DNA of 64,000 nucleotides from Pseudomonadota bacterium (GTDB lineage Bacteria; Pseudomonadota; Gammaproteobacteria; Steroidobacterales; Steroidobacteraceae), in NCBI GenBank assembly GCA_023391335.1, contig JAEWBG010000076.1, positions 1-64,000 of the forward strand, in the 5' to 3' direction. The notes under the pieces were generated by a model that was not told where the DNA came from, ran no database searches, and saw only the letters and a list, made by a program, of their open reading frames with translations. The translations under genes were made by a program, and so were the position numbers. Below are positions 62,263-64,000 of this stretch, piece by piece. The first letter of the stretch is position 1, and each line of letters starts with the position of its first letter.

Positions 62263-62988
62263 TCAATTGACACTAGGCGATCCGATGGCACGCGCATCGC
62301 CTACTCGTACCGTGCTTGCGCTTTCCACCACGCCTTCCACGACTTTGAGCGACGTCACATTCTGTACGCGCACGCGATCGTAGGCGCCGGCGTCGTTGAG
62401 CGCTTGTCCTTGAGCGCGAATCTCAACTGCGCCGACCGAAGCGAGCAGGGTGACTTGCTGGCCACGTCGCACGAGAACATCGGGAGCAAGGGCATCGATG
62501 GTGAGCGGCGCGCCAGCAGGCAGAGCGCGCTTCAAGCGATGACCGCGCAGGCTCGCAACGTCCGTAATGAAGTTGGCCGCCGATCCTGGGAGCCGGCGAA
62601 TCTGCGGTTCAACGTCGTTTGCTTGGACGGGCGAGCGACGCGGCAGGGCACGACGCAACACCAGCACCGGAACTTCCACTTCCACGGAAACTGGAACGTA
62701 GAGAGTCCATTCGCTTGCGCCTTCGCAGCGAACACCGACCGTCGTTTTGCCCGTCGTGCTCATCGGATTCGGTGCGAACGCATGCAGCGGTTTTTCGCAC
62801 GCTTGCACGTGCAGGCGTGAATCCAAGCGAGCCGCTGTCACGTAGTGCTTCGTCGAGTCCGAAAACTCGGCACGAACGAATTCCTCCGCAGCAGCCTGTA
62901 CAGAAGCTAAATCCTGAACATTCGCGAAGGCGGGCATCGCCAGCACAAACGCGAGTAGAGCCCAAGCACCATGAAATTTGAAAGCCAC
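62263..62988 (-). CDS. flgA: Flagellar P-ring assembly chaperone FlgA
   Basis: FlgA is a periplasmic chaperone for P-ring assembly. From GTG 62988 (GGAG 6 bases upstream) it is 241 residues with a signal peptide ALLAFVLAMPAFA. Typical features are LHVQACEKPLHAF, TTVGVRCEGASEWTLYVPV, and the C-terminal SAF-like domain with RALPAGAPLTIDAL and VGAVEIRAQGQALNDAG. The frame stays open upstream to 63222 through repeat DNA, which is not part of the gene. A sigma-54 promoter lies just upstream. Confidence 0.9.
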   Translation of the reverse strand: MAFKFHGAWALLAFVLAMPAFANVQDLASVQAAAEEFVRAEFSDSTKHYVTAARLDSRLHVQACEKPLHAFAPNPMSTTGKTTVGVRCEGASEWTLYVPVSVEVEVPVLVLRRALPRRSPVQANDVEPQIRRLPGSAANFITDVASLRGHRLKRALPAGAPLTIDALAPDVLVRRGQQVTLLASVGAVEIRAQGQALNDAGAYDRVRVQNVTSLKVVEGVVESASTVRVGDARAIGSPSVN

Positions 62989-63026
62989 TCTTCGCTCCGA
63001 CAACGCATTGACGTTGCGGAAGTAGG

Positions 63027-63042
63027 AGCAAGCACGATGCCA
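63027..63042 (-). promoter_or_regulatory. Sigma-54 promoter of flgA
   Basis: Minus strand TGGCATCGTGCTTGCT fits TGGCAY-N5-TTGCW with the -24/-12 elements correctly spaced, about 40 bases before the flgA start. Confidence 0.8.
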
Positions 63043-63108
63043 CTCTCTATATATATGAGCCGTGCGGGTGTGGCGGATTGAAATAGTGTGACGGAAGTCA
63101 AAGTGAAA

Positions 63109-63275
63109 GCGGATCGCGGATCGCGGATTGCGGATCGAAAGGATCGGAACAGGAAACGGGGAACGGAAACGGGATTCGGGGATTGTGATTCGCGAATCTG
63201 CAATGACTGCCGGAAGTCGCAAGCGGTCAACATCGTCCGCCTCTTACCATCCGCAATCCGCGATCCGCAATCCGC
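63109..63275. repeat. GCGGAT(T/C) tandem-unit inverted repeat
   Basis: Arms at 63109-63135 and 63249-63275 are reverse complements at 26 of 27 positions, each built of GCGGAT(C/T) 7-mers. The 113-base middle contains GGGAACGG and GATTCGGG units like those near 14.3 kb. It lies in the divergent flgA/flgB region. Confidence 0.85.
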
Positions 63276-63396
63276 TTGCTTGCATCTGCCACGCGGCAAT
63301 TCATTGCCACGCGCGAGTGACCCGCGTCGCAGATAAATCAACTCGTGAGGTGAGCTGAACCGCGAAGCGCCGCGATTTGGCTTGTCGGTGCCCCGA

Positions 63397-63412
63397 TGGC
63401 ATGCGCCTTGCT
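63397..63412 (+). promoter_or_regulatory. Sigma-54 promoter of flgB
   Basis: TGGCATGCGCCTTGCT has perfect -24 TGGCA and -12 TTGC elements with standard spacing, 38 bases before the flgB start. Confidence 0.85.
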
Positions 63413-63449
63413 AAGTCCTACGTCAGACAGATTTCTGACGGAGACGGCA

Positions 63450-63854
63450 ATGCCGACAGGTCTTGATTCATATCTAGGTGTGCACGCAGCGGCGCTGAAC
63501 TTGCGCTCCAAGCGCACCGAGATTCTTGCTTCGAACCTCGCGAATGCGGATACACCGAACTTCCGTGCACGCGATTTCGATTTCAAGAACGCGCTTGCCG
63601 CAGCAACCGGCGATCCGAATTCGGTTCACCTTGCGACCACGCAAGCTGGCCACATCGGCGCCATGGACAGTAACGGCACGTCCGCTCCCGAACTGAAGTA
63701 TCGCGTACCGCTTGCTCCAGCGCTGGATGGCAACACCGTCGATTCGCAGCTCGAGCAAGCTGCCTTTGCCGAGAACACGGTTCGTTATCAAGCAACGCTC
63801 ACGTTCTTGAATTCGAAATTCAGAGCGTTGATGACGGCGATAACAGGGCAGTGA
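63450..63854 (+). CDS. flgB: Flagellar basal-body rod protein FlgB
   Basis: This proximal rod protein of 134 residues has the typical start LGVHAAALNLRSKRTEILASNLANADTPNFRARDFDF, including the rod consensus ASNLANADTP, and the C-terminal VRYQATLTFLNSKFRAL. ATG 63450 follows GGAG by 6-7 bases. flgC and further rod genes would be expected beyond the window edge. Confidence 0.95.
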   Translation: MPTGLDSYLGVHAAALNLRSKRTEILASNLANADTPNFRARDFDFKNALAAATGDPNSVHLATTQAGHIGAMDSNGTSAPELKYRVPLAPALDGNTVDSQLEQAAFAENTVRYQATLTFLNSKFRALMTAITGQ

Positions 63855-63857
63855 ACG

Positions 63858-63987
63858 TAGTGACTCGTGACTACTGACTGGTGACTAGAAGAGGAGAGAC
63901 CGGTGCCCATGACGAATCGTAGACCGCTGCTCCCGATGCAATGCATCGGCTCTGACTATCCGCTAGTCACTAGTCACTAGTCACTAC
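63858..63987. repeat. TAGTGAC / GTCACTA arrays in inverted orientation
   Basis: TAGTGACTCGTGACTACTGACTGG units at 63858-63889 face CTAGTCACTAGTCAC units at 63963-63987, giving an imperfect inverted pair after flgB. The unit family is shared with 141-172, 14185-14229 and 47577-47608. Confidence 0.75.
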
Positions 63988-64000
63988 AAGGGCTTCATCA

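Overview
This 64 kb window looks like the chromosome of a plant-polysaccharide-degrading Gammaproteobacterium. The closest fit by gene content is the Steroidobacteraceae/Nevskiales to Xanthomonadales area. That placement is an inference from three things: several TonB-dependent receptors of Xanthomonas/Caulobacter type, two xyl-box-like operators, and flagellar genes with sigma-54 and sigma-28 promoters. I saw no rRNA, tRNA, CRISPR array, insertion sequence or prophage. Coding density is high, and most antisense open frames, some over 400 codons, are shadows of real genes.

Layout. (1) 0.4-8.5 kb: a GntP permease, a secreted fusion of a glucuronoyl esterase (CE15) with a polysaccharide deacetylase (CE4), a TPR-sulfotransferase and a TonB receptor. 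(2) 8.7-13.1 kb: a periplasmic GH13 alpha-glucosidase, a lone receiver-domain protein and a BtuB-like receptor. (3) 13.3-17.2 kb: an SMP-30 lactonase, an IlvD/Edd pentonate dehydratase and a sugar dehydrogenase, which are the upper steps of oxidative (Weimberg-type) pentose breakdown. (4) 17.5-34.2 kb: a glucuronoxylan/hexuronate region with a MocR regulator, a large TonB receptor, a FadR-type GntR regulator, an ExuT-like MFS carrier, UxaC, ManD, GH67 alpha-glucuronidase, a LacI regulator, a XylX-like dehydratase and UxuB. (5) 34.3-41.4 kb: a LysR regulator divergent from a semialdehyde dehydrogenase, a GguC/AraD1-like protein and an AraFGH-type ABC importer. (6) 41.6-49.3 kb: GH3 beta-xylosidase, xylulokinase, xylose isomerase and a XylE-like symporter. 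(7) 49.7-56.7 kb: a deacetylase, a degenerate protein kinase, a MoeB-rhodanese, a DUF945 protein and serine dehydratase. (8) 56.7-61.1 kb: ApbE, a di-heme peroxidase-like lipoprotein, a porin, a Tat-exported FMN-binding protein and a four-helix membrane protein with paired histidines. This looks like an extracytosolic flavin/heme electron-transfer module. (9) 61.2-63.9 kb: flgN, flgM, flgA and flgB.

How the genes work together: glucuronoxylan would be trimmed by the CE15-CE4 protein, GH67 and GH3. Fragments would enter through TonB receptors and MFS/ABC carriers. Glucuronate would go through UxaC-UxuB-ManD to 2-keto-3-deoxygluconate. Xylose could follow both the isomerase route and an oxidative route to alpha-ketoglutarate. 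L-arabinose probably uses the ABC importer and the oxidative route.

The most notable signals not explained by genes are a class of intergenic hairpins built from short tandem units, paired GTGGTCAG-type operators shared between two promoters, two xyl-box sites, and sigma-54/sigma-28 flagellar promoters.
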